Part shown: positions 11,901-23,900 of the stretch, one piece after another
Position numbering within the stretch: position 1 is the first letter of the stretch
Layout: each line of letters starts with the position of its first letter
Assembly (NCBI GenBank): GCA_009746045.1
Contig: RPFO01000213.1
Span: 7,764,978-7,809,977, forward strand
From: Mesostigma viride
Lineage: Eukaryota; Streptophyta; Mesostigmatophyceae; Mesostigmatales; Mesostigmataceae
Length of the DNA stretch: 45,000 nucleotides
Direction: 5' to 3'
Notes under the pieces: generated by a model
What the model was told of the DNA's origin: nothing
Database searches by the model: none
Seen by the model: only the letters and a program-made list of their open reading frames with translations
Made by a program: the position numbers and the translations under genes

Positions 11901-14900
11901 ACCACCTCCAGCACCAAGTTCTCCGCCAGAGCCTGCGCGAGGGCGGGGCATGCCTCGGTGCCAATCTCACAGTGGCTGCGCACGCACGTCACAACGGGCA
12001 CATAGCGCAACGACAAGCAGGCAAGCACCGTTTAAGACCGGCAAGCGCATTGCACCACAGGCAATTAACATCACAAGCGTGCACCCGCTGCAAGAGGCAT
12101 GACGCTGCAAGCACAAACACACAAGCACTGTTGATGGAGGCCTGCCCCGGTCAGGGCAGGCATGCACTCATCACCGTAGACACAGGCTACTGGAAAAGAT
12201 GCAGCGTTTGTCACAACAGGCAAACGTGCACCATCGCACGCACGCGCCCGTCACCGCAGGAAGATGCCGTGGCCAAACGCGGCAGTTCTCTGCACACGCA
12301 TGTGAGCGCAAGAAAGAACCCAAACCATCCATGACGGCATGTGACGTACTCTAGGCGTTTATTTTATCCATGCCGGGACGCACATGCCACCACATGCACA
12401 CCGCATCCTTTGTGTGCAGACAAGGGGCAAGGCAAACAACACTTGCATGAGCAAAGTGTACCTCTCAAGCACAAAAGACAAAGCAGTATGCGAGAACTTT
12501 TCAGACACGTGCGAGCACTTCTCAAACATGTGTGAGTACTTCTCAGACATGTGTGAGTACTTCTCAGACACCTGTGAGTACTTCTCAGACACGTGAGAGT
12601 ACTTCTCAGACACGTGTAAATACTTCTCAGACAAGTGTGAGTACTTCTCAGACGCGTGTGAGTATTTCTCAGACACGTGTGAGTACTCAGAAACGTGCGA
12701 GAACTTCTTAGACGCGTGTGAGTACTTCTCAGACACGTGTGAGCACTTCTCAGACACGTGTGAGTACTCAGACACGTGCGAGCACTTCTCGGACACGTGT
12801 GAGTACTTCTCAGGCACGTGTGAGTACTTCTCAGACGCGTGTGAGTACTTCTCCGACACGTGTAAATACTTCTCAGACACCCGTGAGTACTTCTCAGACA
12901 CGTGTGAGTACTTCTCGGACACGTGTGAGTACTTCTCAGACACGTGTGAGTACTTCTCAGACACGTGTGAGTACTTCTCAGACACGTGAGAGTACTTCTC
13001 AGACACGTGTGAGTACTTCTCAGACACGTGTAAATACTTCTCAGACGCGTGTGAGTACTTCTCAGACACGTGTGAGTACTTCTCAGGCACGTGTGATTAC
13101 TTCTCAGACGCGTGTGAGTACTTCTCAGACACGTGTAAATACTTCTCAGACACCTGTGAGTACTTCTCAGACACGTGTGAGTACTTCTCGGACACGTGTG
13201 AGTACTTCTCGGACACATGTGAGTCTGGCTCTCCTCCAAGAAGCCATACGACCAATCCCCTAGCGGCAGAAACTGTGGCAATGCCTAAACCCTCGAAAGC
13301 CATGGCTGTACCTGTGGTTGATGTAAATAAGCATGGCTGAACCTGAGGTTGATGTAAATAAGCAAGTTTTTACCTTAGGTTGATGTAAATAAGCAAGGCT
13401 GAACCTGAGGTTGATGTAAATAAGCAAGTTTTTACCTGAGGTTGATATAAATAAGCAAGGCTGAACCTGAGGTTGATGTAAATAAGCAAGTTTTTACCTG
13501 AGGTTGATGTAAATAAGCACGGCTGAACATGAGGTTGATATAAATAAGCAAGTTTTTACCTGAGGTTGATGTAAATAAGCAAGTTTTTACCTTAAGTTGA
13601 TGTAAATAAGCAAGGCTATACCTGAGGTTGATGTAAATAAGCGAGGCGTGCCCTTGCACCGAGGCCGCCAGCTGGATTGCGCCCTCGCTTCCAAACCCGT
13701 TCCACTCCATGTTGAGCTGGAGGCAAGCATCAAAAAATGAAGAAGGTAAGTGGTCAGTTATCACCTGTTGAGCCTCGGCTTCTCCCCTTCGATTCCATGT
13801 TGAGCGGGAGGTCATTGGTGGTTGAGCAAGGGAGGCCAGAAAAGCACACAGTGCGTACTCAGGGCACGCTGTTCAACAGGGACAAAGCGTTCTCCTTGGT
13901 GTTGAGCGGGGGAAATGTGGCGCATCAAAGGGGCGTCCGAGGGAGGCTAGTGAGGTGTGGTAAAGAAATGCGCGCTGTGCATAGAAACACAATGTGGCAC
14001 GTGACAGCGACAAGTTACAGGTTTTTTTCCATGCTGAGCTGCAGACCCCTGATGACACAGTGGGGGATTGGACACGTGCATCCTGCGCGGCCCTCACCAC
14101 GTGCACATAAACGGTGGTGTGGTATACTGCATCCTACTACAGTATAATAAAACCCCTGGACACCTATATAATATATAATCATAGTAGCATTACAGTATAA
14201 TAACTCCTATACCCTTATACTATAGATGTATAGAATACTTTCGTACAGTGTTCGTGTACAGTAGAGTGTTAGTGCGCAGCCCTCACCATCTGCAGGTACT
14301 CATTCTCCTTGAGCCCGCGCGCGAGGCGAATCGCTTCTGGCACGCGCAGGTTGTTCCAGGACACGTCCAGCGAGAGAAGCGAGCTGTTTTCCGACAGCAC
14401 CGTCTCCAGCTGCTGGCCGCTGCGCATGCCCGCGCTGTTGTGGGCCAGGTTGAGCGCCTGGGGGGGGGCGGACGGGATGACGGAGAGGGATGGTGGAGAA
14501 AGAGGATGGTGGTGAGGGATGGAGCATTTGTGACGGATGGTTTCAAGGGCGTTTGGAGAGGGGTGGTCGTGAGAGAGGGATGGTGGCAAAAGGAGCAGAA
14601 TATGGGCTGGAAGGCGGTGACGGATGGGTGGTGTAGGTTGACAGGTAAATGGTGGCAAAAGATGGTGAGGGATGGGTGGTGGCGAGGGTTGAGCCGTGGG
14701 TAGGGAGGAGCGAGTGGGTGACGAATGCAAGGGAGGCCACTGAGGGAAGTACGGCACGCAGCAAGCCGTACGCTGTGCATAGATAACATGCTTCGTGAGC
14801 ATGCTTGGTGGACATGCTTGGGGAACATGCTCATGTATTAATATGCACACGCAGGGCTGCATGCACTCACCTTGCTGACACACACACATACAGACATACA

Positions 14901-17900
14901 TGCGCATCCCCCTCCCCCCCCCCCCCCCCCCCCCAAACCCCGCCCGCCCGCCCACCCGCCCGCCCAGACAGAAGGCGCTGCCTGTCCCCACCTTGAGCCG
15001 CCGGTTGTTGCTGACGGCCGCCAGGATAGCCCAGCACGCGTTGTCCGGCAGCTCGCACGCGCTCAGCTGCAGGTGTTCCAAGGGGCAGCTGCGCGGACCC
15101 TGAGAGTTGGTGGACACTACGCGACTGTCGTCCAGGTAGGCAGCCAGCGCCTCGGCACCCGCACGGCCCACCCTGGGGGCAGGAAGGGGGAATGAACGGC
15201 AGGGGGCGAGCAAGGGTGAATGAAGCAATTGAAGATCAGGGCGATGGGAGTGGAAAAGGAAGGCACGGGGAGAGGCAAAGGTAAGGGCAGGGAACAGGGA
15301 ACTGGAAGCAGAAAAAGAATGGGAAAATAGAAGAAAGAAGCAGCAATGGATGTCAAGGTGCTACACGTGGATAGCCTGTGCCACTGAGGTAGAGATACGC
15401 CCCAAGGAATAGTTACCCAAGTTTGCCGCAAAGCATACCCACTGTTGGGCAGGTCGCACTCGCTTATTTGGATACGCACAGGCATGCTGCAGCGCCTTCC
15501 ACTCTAGTAGTTGTATACGTGTCATTATATACATAGTAAGACATCATAGTTTCTAATTCCCTAATGTTGGACAGGTCGAGCTTCCCCAGAGGGATGTCCG
15601 TGTTCCTACAATAGCTGTACTCCTCTACTGCTGCTGTACCCCTCTACTGCTGAGTATGTGCAACAACGACATACATGTCCTTCGACAGGTTCAGCTCCCC
15701 CGGCAGGATGTGCACAGGCATACTGTCGCCATCGCTACTACAGCAGGTGCATTCATACCATTGAACTACTACACCTATTATTCTTATGTACCTGTTATTC
15801 ATACCATGGTACTACACCTATTATTCTTATGTACCTGTTATTCATACCATTGTACTACACCTATTACTCTTATGTACCTGTTATTCGACAGGTCCAGCTC
15901 CCCCAACGGGATGTGCGGGTTCTCCTCCAGCCCCACCAGCAGCGCTTCCACCGCGACGCTGTCCAGCCCATTGTCGCCCAGGCCCAGGTACCGCAGCTTT
16001 GAGACGAGCGGGAACGCGGCCACGAGCGCCTTGACCCCATCCAGGCCCAGCCCGCAGTGCTGCAGCTCCATGTGGCTCAACCCGATCTGCCTCACGACCG
16101 CGGAGCAGCGAGGTATTCTCAGCTGCGCGCACATCTCCAGGTACTGAGGGACCAGCAGATGCCGCGGCGTCGCGCGGTAGCTGCTGGAGCCGTCACCAGA
16201 TCCATCGTAACTGGGCCGAGGCGTCCGCTGCATCCAGGAGAGATTGAGCGGCTCGCCCCGCTTCTGTGACGGCTGGTAGCCAGTAGAAGTTTCCCCGCCG
16301 GCGCTCTCACGACTGGCGGACGGCTGCTGCGAGTTCGAGGATCTGCGCGTGCTTGCCGCGGTGCCCCCAGAGGGGTCCACCCCCAGATGCTCCGCCAGCG
16401 GCAGATGGTACGCACCGGCCTTGGGCCCCCTCCGGCTTGTCTTCTCACTCTCCTTCCCACCATCCTTGTCCAGCGCAGGGGCTCCTCCCGCGTCCTGAGC
16501 GCGGTCCTCCGCGCCTCGGGAGCTGCGCCGGGTGCTGTCAGGGCCACCGCCAGGTGACGCTCCCTTGTTGCTGACGCTACGACTCGGCGACCCGACCGAC
16601 AAGTGGGCTGACTGTGGGCTGCCCTCGCCATTCCCCAGGGGGGACCCGACACCTGGCCCCCCGGCACGGTGTGGAGGAGACCCGGGCGAACCAACGCCAG
16701 AATTAGTAATGCTGCTGGGTGTCCCGGGGGAGCCCAGCCCACCGGGCGAGGTCACTGCAGGGGGGCTACCTGCCCCCCCCCCGACCCCATCTGCATTGGC
16801 CATGAGGGCAGCAGCATCGGTGGGGCGAGGATCGGACGGGGATGCCCCGATGCTGGCGCTTGCCACAAAGGAGCCACCAGCAGGCATCCCGACGGAGGGT
16901 GTGCGGGGCGATGTGAAGCGGCCCGACATGACCTTGCGGAGGTCGGCCTGGGAGGCGCTCGCTGCCAGCTCACGGTTGCGGGCGACCGCCATTGCTTGCT
17001 TCATGAGGGGGCCCACGTCCGCCTGGGCGGGGTGGGGGGGTGGGGTGGGTGAGGGTAGAAGAATGGGGGGGGGCAGGAGGCAGGAGGCAGGAGGCAGGAG
17101 GCAGGAGGCAGGAGGCAGGAGGCAGGAGGCAGGAGGCAGGAGGCAGGAGGCAGGAGGCAGGAGGCAGGAGGCAGGAGGCAGGAGGCAGGAGGCAGGAGGC
17201 AGGAGGCAGGAGGCAGGAGGCAGGAGGCAGGAGGCAGGAGGCAGGAGGCAGGAGGCAGGAGGCAGGAGGCAGGAGGCAGGAGGCAGGAGGCAGGAGGCAG
17301 GAGGCAGGAGGCAGGAGGCAGGAGGCAGGAGGCAGGAGGCAGGAGGCAGGAGGCAGGAGGCAGGAGGCAGGAGGCAGGAGGCAGGAGGCAGGGGTGTAAA
17401 CGGGATGGCGGGGGTAGTGGACAGGATGGGGTGGAAACACGGGGGCATGCAATAGTGAGAATAGACGGACAGACACCTGCACAACGACAAAGCACAAACA
17501 CACGGTGAAAGAAATCATGCCAGGGTCCCTAGCCGGGAGAACATTAGTGACTCGAATCGATAGCGACTCTGTAGATCCCGCCACGCACCATCACATCAAG
17601 TGCCAACACGCCAGGTGTGAGAAGTGAGAAGCTCGATGCGATGGCTCGGCCGTCGTTGCCAGGCGCCCATAGACGGTGCAGGCCCATTCAGGCTTCGACG
17701 ACATGCCATCCTGGTAGAACACAAAGAAACTTTTCCACAAACAAGGACCTGCCATAACCTTTCACACAAAAAAGCAAACAGAATCCAGGCATGAACGGGC
17801 ACTGATGCCCCCCTTGAATTTTTGGACATGGCGGGCCCTTGCCCACCTGGCTGAGCTGCCGACGTCACCTTCTTGCCCACCTCCGCTCTTCGCCAGAGCC

Positions 17901-20900
17901 ACCATCTATCTTCCCATCCCTTGCCCACCTTGGCTAATTGGCGGCCATGCTTATTTGTGCACATGCCTAGTGGTGACCCTCATTTTCCCCCACCTTGTAC
18001 CTTGCCCAGCTCTTTACACACCGGGCCTAGTTGCACCCTTCACCCACTTGTCGCCCGCTCGTTGCGCACTGTGCCTATTGGCACCCTTCACCCACTTGTC
18101 GCCCACTCGTTGCGCACTGTGCCTATTGGCACCCTTCACCCACTTGTCGCCCACTCGTTGCGCACTGTGCCTATTGGCACCCTTCACCCACTTGTCGCCC
18201 GCTCGTTGCGCACTGTGCCTATTGGCACCCTTCACCCACTTGTCGCCCACTCGTTGCGCACTGTGCCTATTGGCACCCTTCACCCACTTGTCGCCCACTC
18301 CTTGCGCACTGTGCCTAGTTAACCACCGCATTTACTTCCCCTCCCTTTGCCCCCCACCTGGCCCCCTTTACACCACCCTGCCTGACTCAGATTATAGTTT
18401 GCCCACCAGCTCCGATCTACTTGCCTTTATTTGCCCACCAGCTCCGATCTACTTGCCTTTATTTGCCCACCAGCTCCGATCTACTTGCCTTTATTTGCCC
18501 ACCAGCTCCGATCTACTTGCCTTTATTTGCCCACCGGCTCCGATCTACTTGCCTTTATTTGCCCACCAGCTCCGATCTTCTTGCCTTTATTTGCCCACCG
18601 GCTCCGATCTACTTGCCTTTATTTGCCCACCAGCTCCGATCCACTTGCCTTTATTTGCCCACCAGCTCCGATCTACTTGCCTTTATTTGCCCACCAGCTC
18701 CGATCTACTTGCCTTTATTTGCCCACCAGCTCCGATCTACTTGCCTTTATTTGCCCACCAGCTCCGATCTACTTGCCTTTATGTGCCCACCAGCTCCGAT
18801 CTACTTGCCTTTACTTGCCCACCGGCTCCGATCTACTTGCCTTTATTTGCCCACCAGCTCCGATCTACTTGCCTTTATTTGCCCACCGGCTCCGATCTAC
18901 TTGCCTTTATTTGCCCACCAGCTCCGATCTACTTGCCTTTATTTGCCCACCAGCTCCGATCTACTTGCCTTTATTTGCCCACCGGCTCCGATCTACTTGC
19001 CTTTATTTGCCCACCGGCTCCGATCTACTTGCCTTTATGTGCCCACCAGCTCCGATCTACTTGCCTTTATTTGCCCACCGGCTCCGATCTACTTCAATGC
19101 CTTTATTTGCCCACCGGCTCCGATCTACTTGCCTTTATTTGCCCACCAGCTCCGATCTACTTGCCTTTATTTGCCCACCAGCTCCGATCTACTTGCCTTT
19201 ATTTGCCCACCAGCTCCGATCTACTTGCCTTTATTTGCCCACCAGCTCCGATCTACTTGCCTTTATGTGCCCACCGGCTCCGATCTACTTGCCTTTATTT
19301 GCCCACCGGCTCCGATCTACTTGCCTTTATTTGCCCACCAGCTCCGATCTACTTGCCTTTATTTGCCCACCAGCTCCGATCTACTTGCCTTTATTTGCCC
19401 ACCAGCTCCGATCTACTTGCCTTTATTTGCCCACCGGCTCCGATCTACTTGCCTTTATTTGCCCACCAGCTCCGATCTACTTGCCTTTATTTGCCCACCG
19501 GCTCCGATCTACTTGCCTTTATGTGCCCACCAGCTCCGATCTACTTGCCTTTATTTGCCCACCAGCTCCGATCTACTTGCCTTTATTTGCCCACCAGCTC
19601 CGATCTACTTGCCTTTATTTGCCCACCAGCTCCGATCTACTTGCCTTTATTTGCCCACCGGCTCCGATCCACTTGCCTTTATTTGCCCACCGGCTCCGAT
19701 CTACTTGCCTTTGTTTGCCCACCAGCTCCGATCTACTTGCCTTTATTTGCCCACCAGCTCCGATCTACTTGCCTTTATTTGCCCACCAGCTCCGATCTAC
19801 TTGCCTTTATTTGCCCACCGGCTCCGATCTACTTGCCTTTATTTGCCCACCGGCTCCGATCTACTTGCCTTTATTTGCCCACCAGCTCCGATCTACTTGT
19901 ATTCGATCTACTTGTATTCATTCTACTTGTATTTATTTGCCCACCTTGGCCTTCTCCGGCGGTGCCACGAACACGAGGGAATCGGTCGGGTGCTTGGCCT
20001 TCCAGGGCTCCAGGCTCTCCGACGTGAGCGTCTTCGGGCCCAGCGATAATGAGACTCCACCAGGGCCCGTCTCCCTGGGCGTGCTGTTCTTGGGTGGCCG
20101 CAGCGACAAGGTGACCCTGCGGTCGTACTCGGTCGGCATGATCTCCGATAAAGGGTCGATCTTCACCGCCGCAATCCGCTCCATCGTCGCCAGTGCCCGC
20201 CGATGGATGTCCCGGCTCCGCTGCTGGAGCTCGTCGAACCGCGCCGGCATACGCACCGCCCCGGGGGGGCTGGGGCCCACGTTGCCCACGGAGGCGCTCA
20301 GGCCGGTCGGGCTGATGGGGAGATTCGCACTAGTACTGCCGTCTGCATCATGACTGCTGCTCATGAGTACACTCTCGGAGGATAGCGTCCGCGGGGGGAT
20401 CTTCCCCGTCGTTGCTGCCAGGTCAGATAGCGGTCCGTTCCATGACACAGCCCCTAGGCCGCCCTCCCCCTTGAGCTTTCTCTCGCCCAAGGAAGGCATC
20501 GGCTTCAGGAAGGCGTTGCCGCCGCGCCCGTGGGGGCCCATGGACGCGCTCAGCGGGTCGGGTCTCGACGATGTCCCTGTGGGGGAGTTCACGGAGGAGG
20601 CAGCCAGGGGGCCAGGGCGGGCCAGGCGGGCGGACCGGCTCGCCTGCGTGTGGGCGTCCTCGGAGGAGGTCGCGGCGTGGCTGTTGAGATTCCTGTGGCG
20701 TCGGGGGGCAGCATGGGGGTTGGAAAATGATGGGTGGGAAGGGCAGTAACGAGGGGTGAGTAGGTGTCTGTTAGGGGTGTCCCAGGCACGGATGTAATAA
20801 TTACGGGCAGGCAACCATGAGAGCAGTCCACCACGACGAGTCATCCAAAACGATGCGGTCGATGGTGAGCAAAGTAGACGCAAAAATGATGAAATAGATG

Positions 20901-23900
20901 CAACGTGCGGGAGCAGCAGCAGCACGAGCACTTTTTTGCTTGTTGCTTGAACTGGGAAGGGATGGCACGGAACGGGACTGCGGCCACAAGCAGAGGAACC
21001 ACACCAGAGCACCGCAGGCTGAGATGGAGCACCGTAGGCTTTGGGGTGGTGGTGTTCACTGTTCAAATAGAAAAGGACGACCCCAAATGCAAGCAGTGCT
21101 CAAGCACGGGCCAATGGGGCAGCCACCTGGGCAGCAATGCAGCACAAACGTACAGCCGCAGGTGGCCGGCCCCGGCCCCGGCCCCCCCCCCCGGGTCGCT
21201 TCTTGCTACTGCGTCCGGCTCCGCGCGTGTCCTGCTGTAGGACGTCACCGAGCGTATCTCTGCAGGGTCCCGTATGGCGTGGTGGTCGAGCACTGCGCGC
21301 GCTTGGCTGACAGCGCGCTGCACGCCGCCCGATTGTGCCATGAGTCGGATGAAGTCGCTCAGGGGGTAGTTCTCCATCCAGTCCTGAGGGGGGGGAGGGA
21401 GGGGTTGGGAGGGGGAGGGAGGGGGAGGGAGGGGGAGGGAGGGGTCATGAGGAACGTGGGGCAAATCAATTCCATTCACGATCACAATGATTGGGTTCCA
21501 TCCAAGATCGAAATGAGTGGGTTCCATCCAAGATCACAATGAGTGGGTTCCATCCAAGATCACAATGAGTGGGTTCCATTCAAGATCACAATGAGTGGGT
21601 TCCATCCAAGATCACAAGGAGTGGGTTCCATTCAAGATCACAATGAGTGGGTTCCATCCAAGATCACAAGGAGTGGGTTCCATCCAAGATCACAATGAGT
21701 GGGTTCCATCCAAGATCACAATGAGTGGGTTGAATTCAAGATCACAATGAGTGGGTTCCATCCAAGATCACAATGAGTGGGTTCCATCCAAGATCACAAT
21801 GAGTGGGTTCCATCCAAGATCACAATGAGTGGGTTCCATTCAAGATCACAATGAGTGGGTTCCATCCAAGATCACAATGAGTGGGTTCCATTCAAGATCA
21901 CAATGAGTGGGTTCCATTCAAGATCACAATGAGTGGGTTCCATCCAAGATCACAATGAGTGGGTTTTATCCACGATCACAATGAGTGGGTTCCATTCAAG
22001 ATCACAATGAGTGGGTTCCATTCAAGATCACAATGAGTGGGTTCCATTCAAGATCGAAGGGAATGGGTTCAATTCGAAATCTCAAGGAATGGGCTCAGCA
22101 ATGGTGGGTAGGCAGTTCTCCACCGAGTCCTGGTTGTGTGGATAGTGGGAAAGGGCATGCGCAGGGAACGTTGGCGACGTAGCGGGTCACATAGGTGGGT
22201 CGTCCCCCGATCTCCCTTGGGGGGGTCGGAAGGAGAAAATGGAAAACACAACATTTTCAGATTTCGAAGGGGGCTGCCAAAGGGGGAAGCCGTAGCAGAA
22301 CGACATGCAACCATCCCCCAACAACTACCAGAAAATAGGTTAGTATGGGCACATGTCGGGTCTGTGGTTCCACCCACTGCAACCCGCCACACGCGGGCTT
22401 ATGCGCCGGTCCTCAACGTCCACCCACTGCAACACCCGTTCATCAAGTGCGAGTATACATACCGCCCGTACCACCGCCTTGTAGACCCGTGTGCCATGCG
22501 CATCTATAGTTCTACCATCCGCAACCCTGTGCCCTCATGTGCCCTCGCCAGGATCTCGAGCATGAGCTGCCCTTACAAATCCCCCCAAGCCTACCATCCG
22601 CACAATGACATGGATCAGTCCATGCAGCGCATCCCACTGCCCTCACCAGGATCTTGAGGATGAGCTGCACATCGGCGGCCGACATGGCCTGCACCACTGT
22701 GGCCACCGCTTTGCTGGCCTCCTCGCTGCCAACCACCAGAAGGTGCAGCTGGGGGAGCCGGGCATTAACGATGCCAAACACAGGGCCAGCGCAGTACAGG
22801 CACGCCCCCGAGTGCCAAACACAGGCACACGTGGTGGAAGACAATGCCAATCATAAACTGGGGTCAGAACAGCGCTAGTACGCGATACCAGCAATGAACC
22901 CGGACATATAAATACTTGAGTTACAACACATTTACAATGAACCCGGACATATAAATACTTGAGTTACAACACATTTACAATGAACCCGGACATATAAATA
23001 CTTGAGTTACAACATCTTTACAATGAACCCGGATATATAATTACTTGAGTTACAACATATTTACAATAAACCCGGATATATAATTACTTGAGTTACAACA
23101 TATTTACAATGAACCCGGATGTATAAATACTTGAGTTACAACACATTTACAATGAACCCGGATGTATAAATACTTGAGTTACAACACATTTACAATGAAC
23201 CCGGATATATAATTACTTGAGTTACAACATATTTACAAGGGGGTGATGTAGAGCGGGAACACGAGTGTTGGGAAAGGGGCGAAGAACAGAGGGGGTTTAG
23301 AGTTATGGATACCAGGGCTATTCCCACGGATACAATAGCGATTTTAGGGAGAAGGAACTTGAGCAGGAAAGGCAGGTGCATGTATCTGAAGGGGTGGCCA
23401 TCCTTGCTCTGCGCGCAGTGATGGAAACTTGGGAAACAGACAATCAATAGAGCCATGAATAGTGCCAACCATAAATAGAGTAGAGTCACCATGGCCCCCG
23501 AACCAATTGGGCCACATCTCCCACGCTGCCCTCTCAGAAACTTAGTCAAGGCATGGAAGGCTTCCCGATTCACAAGGCCCCCTTCTCTGGTTCCAGGGTT
23601 TCCACGAGCGCCCTGATTGCCACCGCGGTTGCATGATGCATGAAACGCCACGGTGTGCTACTATATGCCAGTACACGCCCTTATATGTCAATACATGGCA
23701 TTGAAGCTCTATGTTGAGGATCATCACGACAATTGGCTGGACAAAGAGGTTGCAGAGAAAGGACAATAGTAAGGCAGTGCGTTAGGGGAACCATAAGAGG
23801 TAATCCAGTGTTTAAGATAACTAGAGGGTTACCTGTGTCTGCAGGCGGCTTAAATGGTAGAGGATTGCGTCCTCATTCGTCCCGAGCGTCTCCTTGGTTT

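Noticed and set aside
12359-13281. Frames of 243-305 codons with SEKYSHV or TCLRSTH repeats
   Set aside because: Product of the 21 bp minisatellite, inside an intron supported by matching phases on both sides.
15439-15490. Extra LRR exon (RIQISECDLPNSG)
   Set aside because: Its donor phase fits exon 7, but direct joining of exon 6 to exon 7 gives a perfect LRR register, and this piece looks like one of several decayed copies of the exon 6 end.
17805-20353. Three overlapping plus-strand frames of 540-740 codons
   Set aside because: They are translations of the 48 and 32 bp intron arrays; the 32 nt period rotates through the frames. The real gene is on the minus strand.
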